The notes beneath the pieces were generated by a model. The model was not told where the DNA came from. It made no database searches and saw nothing but the letters and a program-made list of their open reading frames with translations. From Streptococcus mitis (lineage in GTDB: Bacteria; Bacillota; Bacilli; Lactobacillales; Streptococcaceae), in NCBI RefSeq assembly GCF_000722685.1, contig NZ_JPFV01000012.1, positions 62,001 to 126,000 on the forward strand: 64,000 bases of DNA, written 5' to 3'. The first letter of the stretch is position 1, and each line of letters begins with the position of its first letter. Position numbers and translations under genes: made by a program. Positions 21,013 to 32,323 of this stretch are shown piece by piece.

Positions 21013-21827
21013 TCATCCACCTCGCCGATAAAAGCATCCTTAACACGATTCCAGAAACTGGTGTGACTAGGTGATGCGACAAAGTGAATCTTATGATGGT
21101 CGATTTGATACTCAATACGCTCAATATTACGGAAAGAATAAACGCTATTGTCAACCGAAATAGTATGGTAATCGTTTCTCGTTGGAATGAGTTCAATCTT
21201 ATCCTTCTTAGGCACAATAATAGATGAACCCAGGGTTCGATAAACACGATTATTAAGGCTGGCAATTTCCGTCAACTGAAGAGCTTCAATGGTAGGGTGT
21301 AAAACAGCTCCACCAAGAGATTTGTTATAAGCTGTACTACCAGTCGGTGTCGAAACTGTTAGCCCATCTCCACGAAAACGTTCAAAGGGAACTCCATTAA
21401 TCACAATATCTGCCACCATGGTTCGATCCGACCTGCGGATGCTGGCTTCATTTAGTGCTCTAAAAATCTTCACTTCACCATTTTCAAGAAAGGCCTTCAC
21501 ATTCAGAACAGGGTAAGAAACTCTTGCTCCAGTATCTAGCTGCAAATTAGTCACTAGCTTGTCCAACTCAAAATCACGATAGTCAGTATAGAAGCCCAAA
21601 TGCCCCGTATGAACACCGATAAAGCGTACCTTGTCAAGCTGGTTTTCGTACTTATGAAAAGCCGACAAGAGCATGCCATCCCCACCAATGGAAATAACGA
21701 TATCTGGATTGGTATCATTGAGTATAAACTGATTTCGCTTCAAACGATCTCGCAATTCATACAAAACCCTTTGACTCTGTGGTTTTCTATTAGCTATCAG
21801 GTCAATTCGTTTACCTGTATTCTTCAT
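21009..21827 (-). CDS. nadK: NAD kinase
   Basis: NAD kinase phosphorylates NAD to NADP, setting the NADPH pool. The 272-residue protein has the diagnostic GGDG motif ([19 protein letters not shown]), the NE-containing [10 protein letters not shown] and the glycine-rich [14 protein letters not shown] use ATG 21827, which gives the conserved [10 protein letters not shown] start. The frame also opens at GTG 21839. The start lies inside the end of relQ, with 17 bases shared, and the stop overlaps the next gene, so three genes are translationally linked. Confidence 0.95.
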   Translation of the reverse strand: MKNTGKRIDLIANRKPQSQRVLYELRDRLKRNQFILNDTNPDIVISIGGDGMLLSAFHKYENQLDKVRFIGVHTGHLGFYTDYRDFELDKLVTNLQLDTGARVSYPVLNVKAFLENGEVKIFRALNEASIRRSDRTMVADIVINGVPFERFRGDGLTVSTPTGSTAYNKSLGGAVLHPTIEALQLTEIASLNNRVYRTLGSSIIVPKKDKIELIPTRNDYHTISVDNSVYSFRNIERIEYQIDHHKIHFVASPSHTSFWNRVKDAFIGEVDE

Positions 21828-22482
21828 CTGTATCGTCACTGTTTCCTACACCATCATTTAATTTTCTGCTCAAAGGATCAAAAAGTGCCTGAGCTTCTTG
21901 AATATCATCACGAATTTTACCCATTTCTTCATCTAACTGATGGGCAATCTTAGATGTAATTTCCAGTCGCTTCTTAATCTCCTCTGGGAAATCCCCTTGG
22001 TACTTGTAGTTGAGAGAATGTTCTATTGTTGCCCAGAAATTCATGGCCAAAGTACGAATTTGAATTTCTGCTAAAATGATCTTGGCTCCATTGATAGTAT
22101 CAACCGTATATTCTACTACAACGTGATAGGAACGGTATCCTGATGCTTTTCGATGAGTAATGTAATCTCGCTCCTGTATGGTCCGCATATCCTGACGCTT
22201 GCGCAAAATAGCCACAACTTCTTGGACATCATCTACAAACTGGACCATCACACGCAAACCAGCAATATCCTGTAAATCGTGTTCTAAGGTCGCATAAGTA
22301 ATACCACGTCGAGCCATTTTCTCCTTGATACTTTCAATTGGCTTGACCCTACCAGTCACAAACTCAATCGGAGAATGCTTATTTTGCTTACGATATTGCT
22401 TACGAATACCACGTAGTTTAATCTTTAACTCACCAACAGCTTGAATGTAAGGATCTAGAAATTCTTCCCATTCTAAGGTCAT
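21811..22482 (-). CDS. relQ: Small alarmone synthetase RelQ (GTP pyrophosphokinase)
   Basis: A 223-residue single-domain (p)ppGpp synthetase. It has the synthetase core ([69 protein letters not shown]) and no hydrolase or TGS/ACT domains, so it is the RelQ/YjbM type rather than bifunctional Rel. It transfers pyrophosphate from ATP to GDP or GTP. It heads the operon with nadK, the pseudouridine synthase and probably pta, and is divergent from the CYTH gene. Confidence 0.95.
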   Translation of the reverse strand: MTLEWEEFLDPYIQAVGELKIKLRGIRKQYRKQNKHSPIEFVTGRVKPIESIKEKMARRGITYATLEHDLQDIAGLRVMVQFVDDVQEVVAILRKRQDMRTIQERDYITHRKASGYRSYHVVVEYTVDTINGAKIILAEIQIRTLAMNFWATIEHSLNYKYQGDFPEEIKKRLEITSKIAHQLDEEMGKIRDDIQEAQALFDPLSRKLNDGVGNSDDTDEEYR

Positions 22483-22610
22483 ATACTCTCCCTTGTTCTC
22501 ATATTATCCTTCAAAAATATCTTTGATTTTTTCTCCAGATTTATATACAATAAATACAAAGCTATTATATCATATAATCCGCTTTCATAGATAAAGAAAA
22601 GGTAAGAAAA

Positions 22611-23180
22611 ATGAAACATTTAGAAATTGAATTGAAAACACTATTGAAAAAAGATGAATATGATCGTCTAAAAGACCAGTTCACTGGTGTTACTCCTGTT
22701 CTTCAAAAAAATTACTACATCGACACGCCTGATTTTGAACTACGAGAAAAGAAAGTCGCTATGCGTATTCGAACCTTTGAAGACTGGGCGGAATTGACAC
22801 TCAAAGTCCCGCAAAGTGTTGGAAACATGGAGTACAATCAAAAATTGCACCTAAAAGATGCTGAAAACTATCTGAGCAAGGAAGAGCTTCCTCAGGGACT
22901 GGTGCTGGAAGAATTGGCTAAACATGGTATCCAAAGTAAAAAATGGCAGGTTCTTGGTTGTCTAACAACGCTTCGCTATGAAATGCAAACAGCTATCGGT
23001 CTCATGGCACTGGATGAAAGTCAGTACTTTGATATGACAGATTATGAATTAGAGCTTGAGGTGGAAAATCACGATCAAGGCAAACAGGATTTCCAACAAT
23101 TTTTAGAGGAAAATCAGATTGCTTATCAAAAAGCTCCGTCAAAATTAGTTCGATTTGTCAAAAGCATGAAAAATAGCTGA
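22611..23180 (+). CDS. CYTH domain protein
   Basis: A 189-residue CYTH (triphosphate tunnel) protein. The signature ExExK is at the N-terminus (EIELK, residues 5-9), and the paired charged strands of the tunnel follow (AMRIRTFEDWAELTLKVP, ELELEV). Family members hydrolyse triphosphates such as thiamine triphosphate or inorganic tripolyphosphate. The substrate here is unknown. It is divergently transcribed from relQ and followed by prs; association with these nucleotide genes is conserved in streptococci and Bacillus. Confidence 0.9.
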   Translation: MKHLEIELKTLLKKDEYDRLKDQFTGVTPVLQKNYYIDTPDFELREKKVAMRIRTFEDWAELTLKVPQSVGNMEYNQKLHLKDAENYLSKEELPQGLVLEELAKHGIQSKKWQVLGCLTTLRYEMQTAIGLMALDESQYFDMTDYELELEVENHDQGKQDFQQFLEENQIAYQKAPSKLVRFVKSMKNS

Positions 23181-23292
23181 AATAATCTCCATTTTTTGGT
23201 AAAATAGAAAAGATAAAAATACACAAACCCCAGTTCATATATGTAAAACAGATATAACTAGGATTTAAAAAGTTTACAGAGGATGGTCTATA

Positions 23293-24252
23293 ATGTCAGA
23301 TAGAAAAAACATGAAACTTTTCGCACTCAACTCTAACCAAGAGATTGCACAGAAAATTGCCCAAGCTGTTGGTGTCCCACTTGGAAAACTATCATCACGT
23401 CAATTTTCTGATGGAGAAATCCAAGTAAATATCGAAGAAAGTGTCCGTGGTTATGATGTTTACATCATCCAGTCTACAAGTTTCCCTGTTAACAACCACC
23501 TAATGGAATTGTTGATCATGGTCGACGCTTGTGTACGTGCAAGTGCCCACAGTATCAACGTTGTCCTTCCATATTTTGGCTATGCACGTCAAGACCGTAT
23601 CGCTTCACCTCGTGAGCCACTTACAGCTAAACTAGTTGCTAATATGCTGGTTAAGGCTGGGGTTGACCGTGTCCTTACGCTTGATTTGCATGCTGTCCAA
23701 GTTCAAGGCTTCTTTGATATTCCTGTCGATAACCTCTACACAGTTCCCCTATTTGCTAAACATTACTGCGATAAGGGTCTCCTTGGCTCAGATGTTGTTG
23801 TCGTTAGCCCTAAAAATTCAGGTGTAAAACGTGCTCGTAGCTTGGCTGAATATCTTGATGCTCCTATCGCCATTATCGACTACCCTCAAGACGATGCAAC
23901 TCGCAACGAAGGTTATATTATCGGTGATGTTGAAGGTAAAAAAGCTATCTTGATTGATGACATTTTAAATACAGGACGTACCTTCTCTGAAGCTGCTAAA
24001 ATCGTTGAACGTGAAGGGGCTACAGAAATTTATGCTGTTTCTAGCCACGGTCTCTTCGTTGAAGGTGCTGCTGAACTTCTTGACAATACTAAGATTAAAG
24101 AAATTCTTGTGACTGATTCAGTAGCAACAAAAGAAAAAACTCCTAAAAACGTACGCTACATCACTGCTAGTGAGTTAATTGGTGATGCCATCGTTCGTAT
24201 CCACGAAAGAAAACCAGTCAGCCCACTCTTTGCTTACAACAAAAAGAAATAA
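23293..24252 (+). CDS. prs: Ribose-phosphate pyrophosphokinase
   Basis: Prs makes PRPP from ribose-5-phosphate and ATP for purine, pyrimidine, NAD, histidine and tryptophan synthesis. It is 319 residues, with the family signatures [10 protein letters not shown], the flexible ATP-binding loop [10 protein letters not shown] and the PRPP-binding loop [16 protein letters not shown] 23293 follows AGAGGA at some distance. The next gene, a cysteine desulfurase, begins 9 bp after the stop, so they are co-transcribed. Confidence 0.97.
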   Translation: MSDRKNMKLFALNSNQEIAQKIAQAVGVPLGKLSSRQFSDGEIQVNIEESVRGYDVYIIQSTSFPVNNHLMELLIMVDACVRASAHSINVVLPYFGYARQDRIASPREPLTAKLVANMLVKAGVDRVLTLDLHAVQVQGFFDIPVDNLYTVPLFAKHYCDKGLLGSDVVVVSPKNSGVKRARSLAEYLDAPIAIIDYPQDDATRNEGYIIGDVEGKKAILIDDILNTGRTFSEAAKIVEREGATEIYAVSSHGLFVEGAAELLDNTKIKEILVTDSVATKEKTPKNVRYITASELIGDAIVRIHERKPVSPLFAYNKKK

Positions 24253-24261
24253 GGTGATTCT

Positions 24262-25377
24262 TTGATTTATTTGGACAATGCTGCAACGACTCCCATGTCA
24301 GCAGTTGCTATTTCAGCTATGACCAAGGTTATGCAAGAAACGTATGGCAATCCTTCTAGTATTCATGGTCATGGTCGTCAAGCTGGCAAGCTCTTGCGAG
24401 AAGCCCGTCAAGAACTAGCCCAGTTATTGGGGACAAAACCTCAACATATCTTTTTCACTTCTGGTGGGACAGAAGGCAACAATACTGCTATCATTGGTTA
24501 CTGCCTTCGTCACCAAGAGCAAGGAAAACATATCATCACAACTGCTATTGAGCACCATGCTGTCCTTGAAACCATTGATTACTTGGTTGAGCACTTTGGT
24601 TTTGAAGCAACCATTATCCAGCCAGAAAAGCAAGAAATCACAGCCCAACAAATTCAAAATGCTTTACGTGACGATACGATTTTGGTTTCTACCATGTTTG
24701 CCAATAATGAGACAGGTAACCTACTGCCCATTACTGAAATTGGCCAAATACTCAAGCAACACCCTGCTGCCTATCATGTCGATGCAGTTCAAGCTATTGG
24801 AAAAATCCCTATTTACCCAGAAGAATTGGGCATTGATTTTCTCACTGCTTCTGCTCACAAGTTCCATGGTCCTAAGGGAATCGGCTTTCTCTACGCATCT
24901 AGCATGGACTTTGATTCCTATCTCCATGGCGGAGACCAAGAACAGAAAAAACGTGCAGGAACTGAAAATCTGGCTGCCATCGTAGGCATGGTTGCAGCCC
25001 TAAAAGAAGACCTAGAAAAGCAAGAAGAACATTTTCAACATGTACAAAATCTAAAAACTGCCTTCCTTGCAGAGCTAGAGGGAATTCAGTATTACTTGAA
25101 TATAGGACAACATCATCTCCCTTATGTTGTCAATATTGGATTTCCTGATCAGAAAAACGACCTCTTACTCCTTCGGCTAGATTTAGCTGGAATTTCAATC
25201 TCTACTGGCTCAGCCTGTACGGCAGGCATTGTCCAATCCAGCCATGTTCTCGAAGCTATGTACGGAGACAATTCAGAACGCTTGAAGGAATCCGTTCGTA
25301 TCAGTCTCTCACCACAAAATACTGTTCAAGAACTACAAATCCTCGCAAAAACCTTAAAAGAAATTATCGGAGGTTAG
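24262..25377 (+). CDS. Cysteine desulfurase (NifS/IscS family)
   Basis: A 371-residue PLP enzyme that takes sulfur from cysteine for Fe-S clusters, thiolated tRNA or other acceptors. The PLP lysine is in SAHKFHG (K200), His is in AIEHHAVLE, and the persulfide cysteine is in STGSACTAG (C319). The start is TTG 24262, preceded by AAGGTGA 7-8 nt upstream; it gives MIYLDNAATTP, the canonical family N-terminus, and no ATG fits. The weak start may limit expression. It is followed at 4 bp by a DUF1831 gene, a common pairing. Confidence 0.92.
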   Translation: MIYLDNAATTPMSAVAISAMTKVMQETYGNPSSIHGHGRQAGKLLREARQELAQLLGTKPQHIFFTSGGTEGNNTAIIGYCLRHQEQGKHIITTAIEHHAVLETIDYLVEHFGFEATIIQPEKQEITAQQIQNALRDDTILVSTMFANNETGNLLPITEIGQILKQHPAAYHVDAVQAIGKIPIYPEELGIDFLTASAHKFHGPKGIGFLYASSMDFDSYLHGGDQEQKKRAGTENLAAIVGMVAALKEDLEKQEEHFQHVQNLKTAFLAELEGIQYYLNIGQHHLPYVVNIGFPDQKNDLLLLRLDLAGISISTGSACTAGIVQSSHVLEAMYGDNSERLKESVRISLSPQNTVQELQILAKTLKEIIGG

Positions 25378-25381
25378 CCAT

Positions 25382-25729
25382 ATGGCATTTGAAAAAACCA
25401 TTCAATTAAAAAATTGTCGTTACGACTACACTCTTAGCCCTTCTGTTAAAAAATTCACCCTCAAAGACAACACCTTTTTTGAGACTAAGGTTGGTAACTA
25501 TGAATTGACGCGCCTTTTGGAAAAAGTGCCAAACAGCGGTGAAGGATTCCAACTCAAAATCATCATTAACAAGGAACTTACAGGTGCTAAAATCAATATC
25601 ACTGACAAGTTCGGACTACGTTTAGTTGATATTTTCAAATCAGAAGACCACCACATCCATGAGGAAAAATTCTATTTCCTCATGGATAGCTTGGTAGAGC
25701 GTGGTGTCTTTACAAAAGCTGAAAGATAG
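25382..25729 (+). CDS. DUF1831 family protein
   Basis: A 115-residue cytoplasmic protein conserved in lactic acid bacteria (MAFEKTIQLKNCRYDYTL start), assigned to DUF1831. The function is unknown. Its constant place directly after the cysteine desulfurase gene, here with a 4-bp gap, suggests a link to sulfur transfer, but that is inference from context. No catalytic motif is apparent. Confidence 0.8.
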   Translation: MAFEKTIQLKNCRYDYTLSPSVKKFTLKDNTFFETKVGNYELTRLLEKVPNSGEGFQLKIIINKELTGAKINITDKFGLRLVDIFKSEDHHIHEEKFYFLMDSLVERGVFTKAER

Positions 25730-25736
25730 GTCCAAG

Positions 25737-25952
25737 ATGTTTGAACTGACCTATAAGGATAGCTACCAAGTAGAGCGTACACTCAAGTATGAAGATTATG
25801 AAGCTCTCATGCTGGCTTTGTCAGGATGTGTGACCCTACCAGATACACTTTATGTGACTTCTCTGACTTTTAAGGGGCAGGAAGTTTATCAAGGGTTGGT
25901 CGGAGACCTCTACCGTTTTCTATCACATCCAGATTTTTTACACCAAAACTAA
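25737..25952 (+). CDS. Small conserved protein (DUF4649-like)
   Basis: A 71-residue protein starting MFELTYKDSYQVERTLKYED at ATG 25737, 7 bp after the DUF1831 stop. The frame extends upstream to 25701, inside the previous gene, which is unlikely to be used. Conserved in streptococci, function unknown. Its stop codon lies inside the stem of the terminator that ends the prs operon. Confidence 0.75.
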   Translation: MFELTYKDSYQVERTLKYEDYEALMLALSGCVTLPDTLYVTSLTFKGQEVYQGLVGDLYRFLSHPDFLHQN

Positions 25953-25971
25953 GATTTTTCTTAGTTTTTTC
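25945..25971 (+). terminator. Terminator ending the prs-desulfurase operon
   Basis: AAACTAAGA and TCTTAGTTT form a 9-bp stem with a T4 loop and a T6 tail. The stem overlaps the last codons of the preceding gene. Confidence 0.75.
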
Positions 25972-26034
25972 TTATTTTTGTTGATTTTTTCACAATGTTT
26001 CTATAAAATAGAAGAATAGAAAGGTTGTGATTTT

Positions 26035-26677
26035 GTGAAAGATAAACAGTCCGCTATTCCAAAAGCTACAGCGAAAAGACTCTCTCTCTACTATCGAATT
26101 TTTAAGAGATTTCATGCAGAAAAAATTGAACGTGCCAACTCTAAACAAATTGCAGAGGCTATCGGTATTGATTCAGCGACCGTACGTCGTGATTTTTCCT
26201 ATTTTGGTGAACTAGGTCGTCGTGGTTTTGGCTATGATGTCAAAAAACTAATGACGTTTTTTGGCCGATTTGCTCAACGATAACTCCATCACTAATGTCA
26301 TGCTAGTGGGAATTGGAAATATGGGCCATGCCCTTCTCCACTACCGTTTCCACGAGCGTAACAAGATGAAGATTATCATGGCCTTTGATCTAGACGACCA
26401 TCCTGAAGTCGGTACCCAAACTCCTGATGGAATTCCCATTTACGGAATTTCTCAAATCAAAGATAAAATTAAGGATGCTAATGTTAAGACTGCTATTCTG
26501 ACCGTTCCCAGCGTTAAGTCACAAGAGGTCGCTAATCTCTTGGTGGATGCTGGCGTGAAAGGAATTCTCAGTTTTTCACCTGTCCATCTGCATTTACCAA
26601 AAGATGTGGTCGTTCAGTACGTAGATTTGACAAGTGAACTCCAAACCCTCCTCTATTTCATGCGAAAAGAGGATTAG
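26035..26677 (+). pseudogene. rex: Redox-sensing repressor Rex, broken by a +1 frameshift
   Basis: Rex senses NADH/NAD and represses fermentation genes. The first part (GTG 26035 to a TAA at 26281-26283) encodes the winged-helix domain ([29 protein letters not shown]). The NADH-binding Rossmann domain continues in another frame ([18 protein letters not shown] to FMRKED, stop 26677). At 26255-26264 the sequence reads TTTTTTGGCC where the conserved protein needs one base fewer (FFADLL). Removing one base restores a 213-residue protein, the usual Rex length. As written, only an 82-residue DNA-binding fragment would be made, lacking NADH sensing and dimerisation. Either a true mutation or a sequencing error. 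Confidence 0.9.
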
Positions 26678-26694
26678 AAAGCGAAAATCATTTT

Positions 26695-27384
26695 ATGAAA
26701 AAACCAGTTATTGGGATTACAGGAAACGAAAAAACTCATCCAGATGATGACATCATGATGAGCTACGCAGCAAAAGGCTTTGTTGAAGGCGTTAAAGACG
26801 CTGGAGGAATTCCCATTATCCTACCGATTGGTGATCAAGATATGGCTAGCCACTATATCAGTATGATTGACAAGCTCATCTTGACAGGTGGGCAAAATGT
26901 CGATCCAAAATTCTATGGTGAATCAAAAACCATTGATAGCGATGACTACCACCTTCAAAGAGATATCTTTGAACTGGCCCTTATCAAGGAAGCTATTAAC
27001 CAGAAAAAGCCTATTTTCTCCGTCTGTCGTGGGACTCAACTCTTTAACGTTGCCATGGGTGGAACTTTGTATCAAGATATCGAAAACCACTGGCAAGATT
27101 GTTCTGCCGAGTACACAACTCAACGTTTGGTGACAGAACCAGATACTGTTCTTCGAGAAATCTATGGAGAAATTTCCCATATCAACTCCTTCCACCACCA
27201 GAGCATCAAGGATTTAGCCCCAAACTTAAAAGTTGTAGCTCATGATCCTAAAGATGGTATTATTGAGGCTGTCATGAGTACGGATGATGTCGCTTTTCTC
27301 GGTGTCCAATGGCACCCAGAATTTCTATTTGAAAATCGTCCCAAAGATAAAAAACTCTTTGACTATATCGTTAATGAACTTTAG
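26695..27384 (+). CDS. Class I glutamine amidotransferase-like protein (peptidase C26, PuuD type)
   Basis: A 229-residue protein of the gamma-glutamyl hydrolase family. The catalytic cysteine is in [16 protein letters not shown] and the His-Glu pair in VQWHPEF. Relatives hydrolyse gamma-glutamyl-GABA or similar gamma-glutamyl amides; the substrate here is unknown. It follows rex by 17 bp and is probably co-transcribed. Its TAG stop overlaps the stop codon of convergent radC, with no terminator between them. Confidence 0.88.
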   Translation: MKKPVIGITGNEKTHPDDDIMMSYAAKGFVEGVKDAGGIPIILPIGDQDMASHYISMIDKLILTGGQNVDPKFYGESKTIDSDDYHLQRDIFELALIKEAINQKKPIFSVCRGTQLFNVAMGGTLYQDIENHWQDCSAEYTTQRLVTEPDTVLREIYGEISHINSFHHQSIKDLAPNLKVVAHDPKDGIIEAVMSTDDVAFLGVQWHPEFLFENRPKDKKLFDYIVNEL

Positions 27385-28061
27385 ATTAAATCCGTCTTTT
27401 CACGATAACTAAAGTAATTAGAATGAGAGACAATCAAATGGTCCAAGAGGACAATTCCCATCAGTTCGCAGGCTTCTTTTACAAGTTTAGTGACATGATC
27501 ATCATTACGGCTAGGCGCTACCGCTCCTGAAGGATGATTGTGAACCAAGATGAGAGAGGTAGCCATATGCTTGATAGCATAGTGAAGAATCTCTCGCGGT
27601 TCAGCAATACTGCGAGTTGCAGAACCGATAAAAATGGTCTGTTGATGGATGATTTGATTTTGAGTATTAAGATAGAGCGCCACCAGGTGCTCTTGTTTTT
27701 TATCTCCCAATTCCTGTTGCATCTTCTTGGCCAACTTTTGACTGCTGAGAATACTTTCCATCTCAAGGGTCTCGTATTTATGGATACGATGCCCCAATTC
27801 AATCATAGCTTGTAATTCTATAGCCTTAACACGTCCGATGCCAGACAGACTCTGCAATTCCTGCAGGGTCATTTTTTTCAAATCGGTTAGACTTGAAAGA
27901 TTGCTCAAGACTTTCTGGGCAATTTCAAAAACGCTAGCCTGACGTGTTCCTGTCCTAAGTAAAATGGCCAGCAACTCTTGATTACTGAGCGCTTCTACTC
28001 CTTCCTTGGCCAGTCTTTCTCTTGGTAATAGTGAATCTTCTTGGAATGAAATACTATACAT
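27381..28061 (-). CDS. radC: RadC family protein (JAB/MPN domain)
   Basis: A 226-residue RadC/YicR protein: an N-terminal helix-hairpin-helix-like segment ([14 protein letters not shown]) followed by the JAB domain with the metal-binding HNHPSG and a downstream Asp. Despite the name, a role in repair has not been supported in pneumococci; the function is open. ATG 28061 has a perfect AGGAGG site 6 nt upstream, better than the further upstream start at 28076. It lies just after pcrA on the same strand. Confidence 0.92.
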   Translation of the reverse strand: MYSISFQEDSLLPRERLAKEGVEALSNQELLAILLRTGTRQASVFEIAQKVLSNLSSLTDLKKMTLQELQSLSGIGRVKAIELQAMIELGHRIHKYETLEMESILSSQKLAKKMQQELGDKKQEHLVALYLNTQNQIIHQQTIFIGSATRSIAEPREILHYAIKHMATSLILVHNHPSGAVAPSRNDDHVTKLVKEACELMGIVLLDHLIVSHSNYFSYREKTDLI

Positions 28062-28103
28062 AAAAATCCTCCTCACTTTATTATTCGTGAGAAGGATGGA
28101 AAA

Positions 28104-30395
28104 TTAGATTTTTTTCTCAATTGGGGCTACACTAGCTAAAAGTTTTTTCAGGCCAACTTCTGGGAAATTAATCTTTAATTCCTGCGTAGCACCGCTACCT
28201 GAAACTTCCAGAACAGTTCCCTCTCCCCATTTCTTGTGGAGCGCAATATCACCAATGGACCAATTTTCATCGCTAGATGCTGATTTTGCGCCAGCTGTAA
28301 ATTGACTAAATGGAAGAGCGCTTGATTGGATAGTTCTTGGGGCAGCACTGCGTTTACGTTCTTGAAGAGCCTGAGCTAAACTCATACCTTGACCGAAGGC
28401 AAGGCCACCACTACTATAAGATGCCTTAAAGCTTGTATTTGCTGGACGAGCCAAACCTTGATACTCAAGTAAGTCTGAGCTGATTTCGTTAATAAAACGA
28501 GTCGGACGGTTGTAGTTTGTACGACCAAAAAGCAAGCGTGAGTTAGCATTTGTCAGATAGAGAATTTTCTCTGCACGCGTAATTCCCACATAGGCCAGAC
28601 GGCGTTCTTCTTCTAATTCATCTTGATCTTCAGCCGCACGACTAAGCGGGAAGACATTTTCTTCCATCCCAATCAAGAAGACAACTGGAAACTCTAGACC
28701 TTTGGCAGCATGCAGGGTCATCAGGGTCACTTCTGATGTCTCCTGACTACCTGAATCTGTGTCGGAAATCAAGGCCAGGTCATTTAAGAAACGACTTAGT
28801 TTGTCCAAACCAGTTTCTTCTTCTGGCATATCAGAAGTGTCGTCAAAGTTTTTCGTTACAGAGAGGAACTCTTCGATATTTTCAACCCGAGCTTTGCTTT
28901 CTAGAGTCGCTTGGGCATTAAGAATATTAACGTAACCTGTTTTTTCTAGAACTGCCTCAACCAACTCTGTAATGCTTAACTGGTCCAGTTGCTCTCGCAA
29001 ATCTAACATCATATTGGCAAAATCCCAGATAGATTGGGCTACCTTTCCTTTTATACCAGACAACATGATATTTGCAGAAGCATCTAGCATAGACATGTCT
29101 TGCATATTCGCAAAATCACGGATTTTCTCAACAGTTCCTGGGCCAATTCCACGTTTCGGTTCGTTGATAATACGTTCAAAACTAATGTTATCACTTAAGT
29201 TGGCAATAAGATTGAGGTAAGCGATAATATCACGGATTTCCTTACGGCTGTAGAACTTGGTTCCACCAACCATGGTATAAGGGATGTTTGACTTGAGCAA
29301 GGCTTCCTCAATAGTACGAGACTGGGCATTTGTACGATAAAGAACTGCAAAATCCTTGTGAAGGAAGTTTTGACTGCGACCAAGTTCATCAATAGTCTTG
29401 GCTACAAAAACAGCCTCATCCAACTCATCATTGGCGCGATAGTAAACGATTTGCTCCCCATCAGCGTTTTGGGTCCATAGATTCTTAGGACGGCGGTTTT
29501 TATTGTTTTTAATGACCTCATTTGCGGCTTGTAGAATGGTTTTGGTTGAACGGTAATTCTCCTCCAACAAAACAACCTTGGCTTGAGGATAATCTTTCTC
29601 GAAATCCAAAATATTCTGCATATCAGCACCACGCCAACCGTAGATAGACTGGTCCGCATCCCCAACCACACAGATATTTTTAAAACGTGAAGCCAAGAGT
29701 TTGACCAATTGATACTGAGCATGGTTGGTATCTTGGTACTCATCAACGTGGATGTACTGGAACTTCTGCTGATAGTAGGTCAAGACATCAGGATTTTGAT
29801 CAAAGAGACGCAAGGTCAGCATAATCAAATCATCAAAGTCAACCGACTCCGACTGACGAAGCTCTTTTTGGTAAGCAGTGTAGCATTGGGCCACGATTTG
29901 CGTGTACATATCGCCAGCTTGGGCAGCATAAGCCACATCATCAATCAAATCATTCTTAGCATTGGAAATGGTTCCTAAGATACTTCGTTCATTCCATTTT
30001 TTAGGATCCAAGTTCAACTGCTTGAGAATGCGTTTCATGAGCGTTCGCTGTTCACCAGGATCGACAATAGTAAAATTGCGGTTGTAGCCAATATGGTCCG
30101 CATCACGACGCAAAATACGAACACACATGGAGTGGAAGGTCGCAATCAGACAGTCCTGAGTGGCTGGATTGAGGCTATAAGCACGCTCTTTCATCTCACG
30201 CGCAGCTTTATTGGTAAAGGTAATGGCCAAGATATTCCATGGATTGACCAGCTTTTCATCAATCAAATAAGCGATACGGTGGGTCAAAACACGAGTCTTC
30301 CCAGAACCAGCCCCTGCCATGATCAACAAGGGACCTTCTGTCGTTTGCACCGCCTCAGCCTGACGGTCATTCATTCCATTTAATAATGCGTTCAT
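28104..30395 (-). CDS. pcrA: ATP-dependent DNA helicase PcrA (UvrD family)
   Basis: A 763-residue superfamily 1A 3'-5' helicase essential in Gram-positives for clearing RecA filaments and resolving replication-transcription conflicts. Motif I is [14 protein letters not shown], motif [14 protein letters not shown], and further motifs are [24 protein letters not shown] and [14 protein letters not shown]. The C-terminal tail ends with the Tudor-like segment ([19 protein letters not shown]) that binds RNA polymerase in related proteins. It is the first gene of the pcrA-radC unit. Confidence 0.97.
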   Translation of the reverse strand: MNALLNGMNDRQAEAVQTTEGPLLIMAGAGSGKTRVLTHRIAYLIDEKLVNPWNILAITFTNKAAREMKERAYSLNPATQDCLIATFHSMCVRILRRDADHIGYNRNFTIVDPGEQRTLMKRILKQLNLDPKKWNERSILGTISNAKNDLIDDVAYAAQAGDMYTQIVAQCYTAYQKELRQSESVDFDDLIMLTLRLFDQNPDVLTYYQQKFQYIHVDEYQDTNHAQYQLVKLLASRFKNICVVGDADQSIYGWRGADMQNILDFEKDYPQAKVVLLEENYRSTKTILQAANEVIKNNKNRRPKNLWTQNADGEQIVYYRANDELDEAVFVAKTIDELGRSQNFLHKDFAVLYRTNAQSRTIEEALLKSNIPYTMVGGTKFYSRKEIRDIIAYLNLIANLSDNISFERIINEPKRGIGPGTVEKIRDFANMQDMSMLDASANIMLSGIKGKVAQSIWDFANMMLDLREQLDQLSITELVEAVLEKTGYVNILNAQATLESKARVENIEEFLSVTKNFDDTSDMPEEETGLDKLSRFLNDLALISDTDSGSQETSEVTLMTLHAAKGLEFPVVFLIGMEENVFPLSRAAEDQDELEEERRLAYVGITRAEKILYLTNANSRLLFGRTNYNRPTRFINEISSDLLEYQGLARPANTSFKASYSSGGLAFGQGMSLAQALQERKRSAAPRTIQSSALPFSQFTAGAKSASSDENWSIGDIALHKKWGEGTVLEVSGSGATQELKINFPEVGLKKLLASVAPIEKKI

Positions 30396-30524
30396 CTTCT
30401 CTTCCTTACTCTTGAAGTCAATATTTCTATTATATCAGAAATCAGGTAAAATATCTTTACCTAGATTGATTGCGTCTAGAAGACACTTCTATCATCAGTT
30501 GAAAATAAGGCCTTATATCTAGAT

Positions 30525-30560
30525 AAAAATGAGCTTGGTTAGTATTCCAAACTCATTTAA
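30525..30560 (-). terminator. Terminator after fhs
   Basis: On the minus strand AAATGAGTTTGG and CCAAGCTCATTT form a 12-bp stem with one wobble pair and an 8-nt loop, followed by a T-rich tail. Confidence 0.75.
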
Positions 30561-30576
30561 AGTCAATTGCATTATA

Positions 30577-32247
30577 CTAGAACAAGCCTAGAACTGTTCC
30601 ATCACTTTCAACATCCATGTTGAGGGCTGCTGGTCGTTTTGGAAGTCCTGGCATGGTCATGACATCGCCAGTTAAGGCAACGATGAAGCCTGCACCTAAT
30701 TTTGGTACCAATTCACGAATGGTAATTTCAAAGTTTTCTGGCGCCCCAAGGGCATTCGGATTGTCTGAGAAACTGTACTGAGTCTTAGCCATACAGATTG
30801 GCAATTTGTCCCAACCGTTTTGAACGATTTGAGCGATTTGTGTTTGAGCTTTCTTCTCAAAGTTTACCTTGCTACCACGGTAGATTTCAGTAACAATCTT
30901 TTCAATCTTTTCTTGGACGGAAAGGTCATTGTCATACAAACGTTTATAGTTAGCTGGGCTTTCAGCGATAGTCTTAACAACTGTTTCAGCAAGCGCTACG
31001 CCTCCTTCTGCGCCATCAGCCCAGACACTAGCCAACTCAACTGGAACATCGATTGAGGCACAGAGTTCTTTCAAGGCTGCAACTTCAGCTTCTGTATCAG
31101 AAACAAATTCATTAATAGCCACAACTGCTGGAATACCGAACTTACGGATGTTCTCAACGTGGCGTTTCAAGTTGGCAAAACCTGCACGGACTGCTTCTAC
31201 ATTTTCTTCAGTCAGAGCATCTTTAGCTACACCACCATTCATCTTAAGGGCACGAAGGGTTGCAACAATGACAACTGCATCTGGAGATGTTGGCAAGTTT
31301 GGTGTCTTGATATCAAGGAATTTCTCGGCACCAAGATCTGCACCAAAACCAGCTTCAGTAACTGTGTAATCAGCCAAGTGAAGGGCTGTTGTCGTTGCCA
31401 AGACAGAGTTACACCCGTGAGCAATATTGGCAAATGGACCACCGTGAACAAAGGCAGGTGTTCCGTAAATTGTCTGAACCAAGTTTGGCTTAATAGCATC
31501 TTTCAAAATCAATGCTAAAGCACCTTCAACCTGCAAATCACCTACAGAAACAGGGGTACGGTCATAGCGATAGCCGATAACAATATTAGCTAAACGGCGT
31601 TTCAAATCCTCGATGTCTGTAGCCAAGCAAAGAATTGCCATGATTTCTGAAGCAACTGTAATGTCAAATCCATCCTCACGAGGAATACCGTTTAGAGGAC
31701 CACCAAGTCCAACCGTCACGTGACGAAGAGCGCGATCATTCAAGTCCACTACACGTTTCCAGAGGATACGACGTTGGTCAATTTCCAACTCATTTCCTTG
31801 GTGCAAGTGGTTGTCAATCAAGGCAGAAAGCGCATTGTTGGCAGTTGTAATGGCATGCATGTCTCCAGTAAAGTGGAGGTTGATATCTTCCATTGGCAAC
31901 ACTTGAGCATAACCACCACCAGCGGCACCGCCCTTAATCCCCATTACTGGACCAAGAGATGGTTCGCGGATAGCGATCATGGTTTTCTTGCCGATTTTGT
32001 TCAAGGCATCCGCCAGACCAATGGTAATAGTTGATTTTCCTTCACCTGCAGGTGTTGGGTTGATGGCAGTAACCAGAATCAATTTCCCAACTGGATTGCT
32101 CTCAACTGCACGAATTTTATCAAAGCTGAGCTTAGCCTTGTACTTTCCGTACAACTCCAAATCGTCGTAAGAAATTCCAAGCTCCTCTACAACATCAACG
32201 ATTGGCTTCAACTCAATACTCTGTGCGATTTCAATATCTGTTTTCAT
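30577..32247 (-). CDS. fhs: Formate-tetrahydrofolate ligase
   Basis: Fhs makes 10-formyl-tetrahydrofolate from formate, ATP and THF, supplying one-carbon units for purines and initiator tRNA. The 556-residue protein has the P-loop [18 protein letters not shown], the [18 protein letters not shown] motif and the C-terminal [15 protein letters not shown]. It is monocistronic with its own terminator. A PurR-box-like sequence lies upstream. It is divergent from the coaB operon. Confidence 0.97.
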   Translation of the reverse strand: MKTDIEIAQSIELKPIVDVVEELGISYDDLELYGKYKAKLSFDKIRAVESNPVGKLILVTAINPTPAGEGKSTITIGLADALNKIGKKTMIAIREPSLGPVMGIKGGAAGGGYAQVLPMEDINLHFTGDMHAITTANNALSALIDNHLHQGNELEIDQRRILWKRVVDLNDRALRHVTVGLGGPLNGIPREDGFDITVASEIMAILCLATDIEDLKRRLANIVIGYRYDRTPVSVGDLQVEGALALILKDAIKPNLVQTIYGTPAFVHGGPFANIAHGCNSVLATTTALHLADYTVTEAGFGADLGAEKFLDIKTPNLPTSPDAVVIVATLRALKMNGGVAKDALTEENVEAVRAGFANLKRHVENIRKFGIPAVVAINEFVSDTEAEVAALKELCASIDVPVELASVWADGAEGGVALAETVVKTIAESPANYKRLYDNDLSVQEKIEKIVTEIYRGSKVNFEKKAQTQIAQIVQNGWDKLPICMAKTQYSFSDNPNALGAPENFEITIRELVPKLGAGFIVALTGDVMTMPGLPKRPAALNMDVESDGTVLGLF

Positions 32248-32280
32248 TTAAAACTCCTCTAACCTCTTATATGATAATTC

Positions 32281-32289
32281 ATTATAACA
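32281..32289 (-). promoter_or_regulatory. Extended -10 promoter for fhs
   Basis: Minus-strand TGTTATAAT combines a TGn extension with a perfect TATAAT. The -35 region is poor, as expected for a promoter helped by an activator. Confidence 0.5.
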
Positions 32290-32323
32290 CAAAACAAGAT
32301 TTTTAACATCCTTAAACTCTCTA

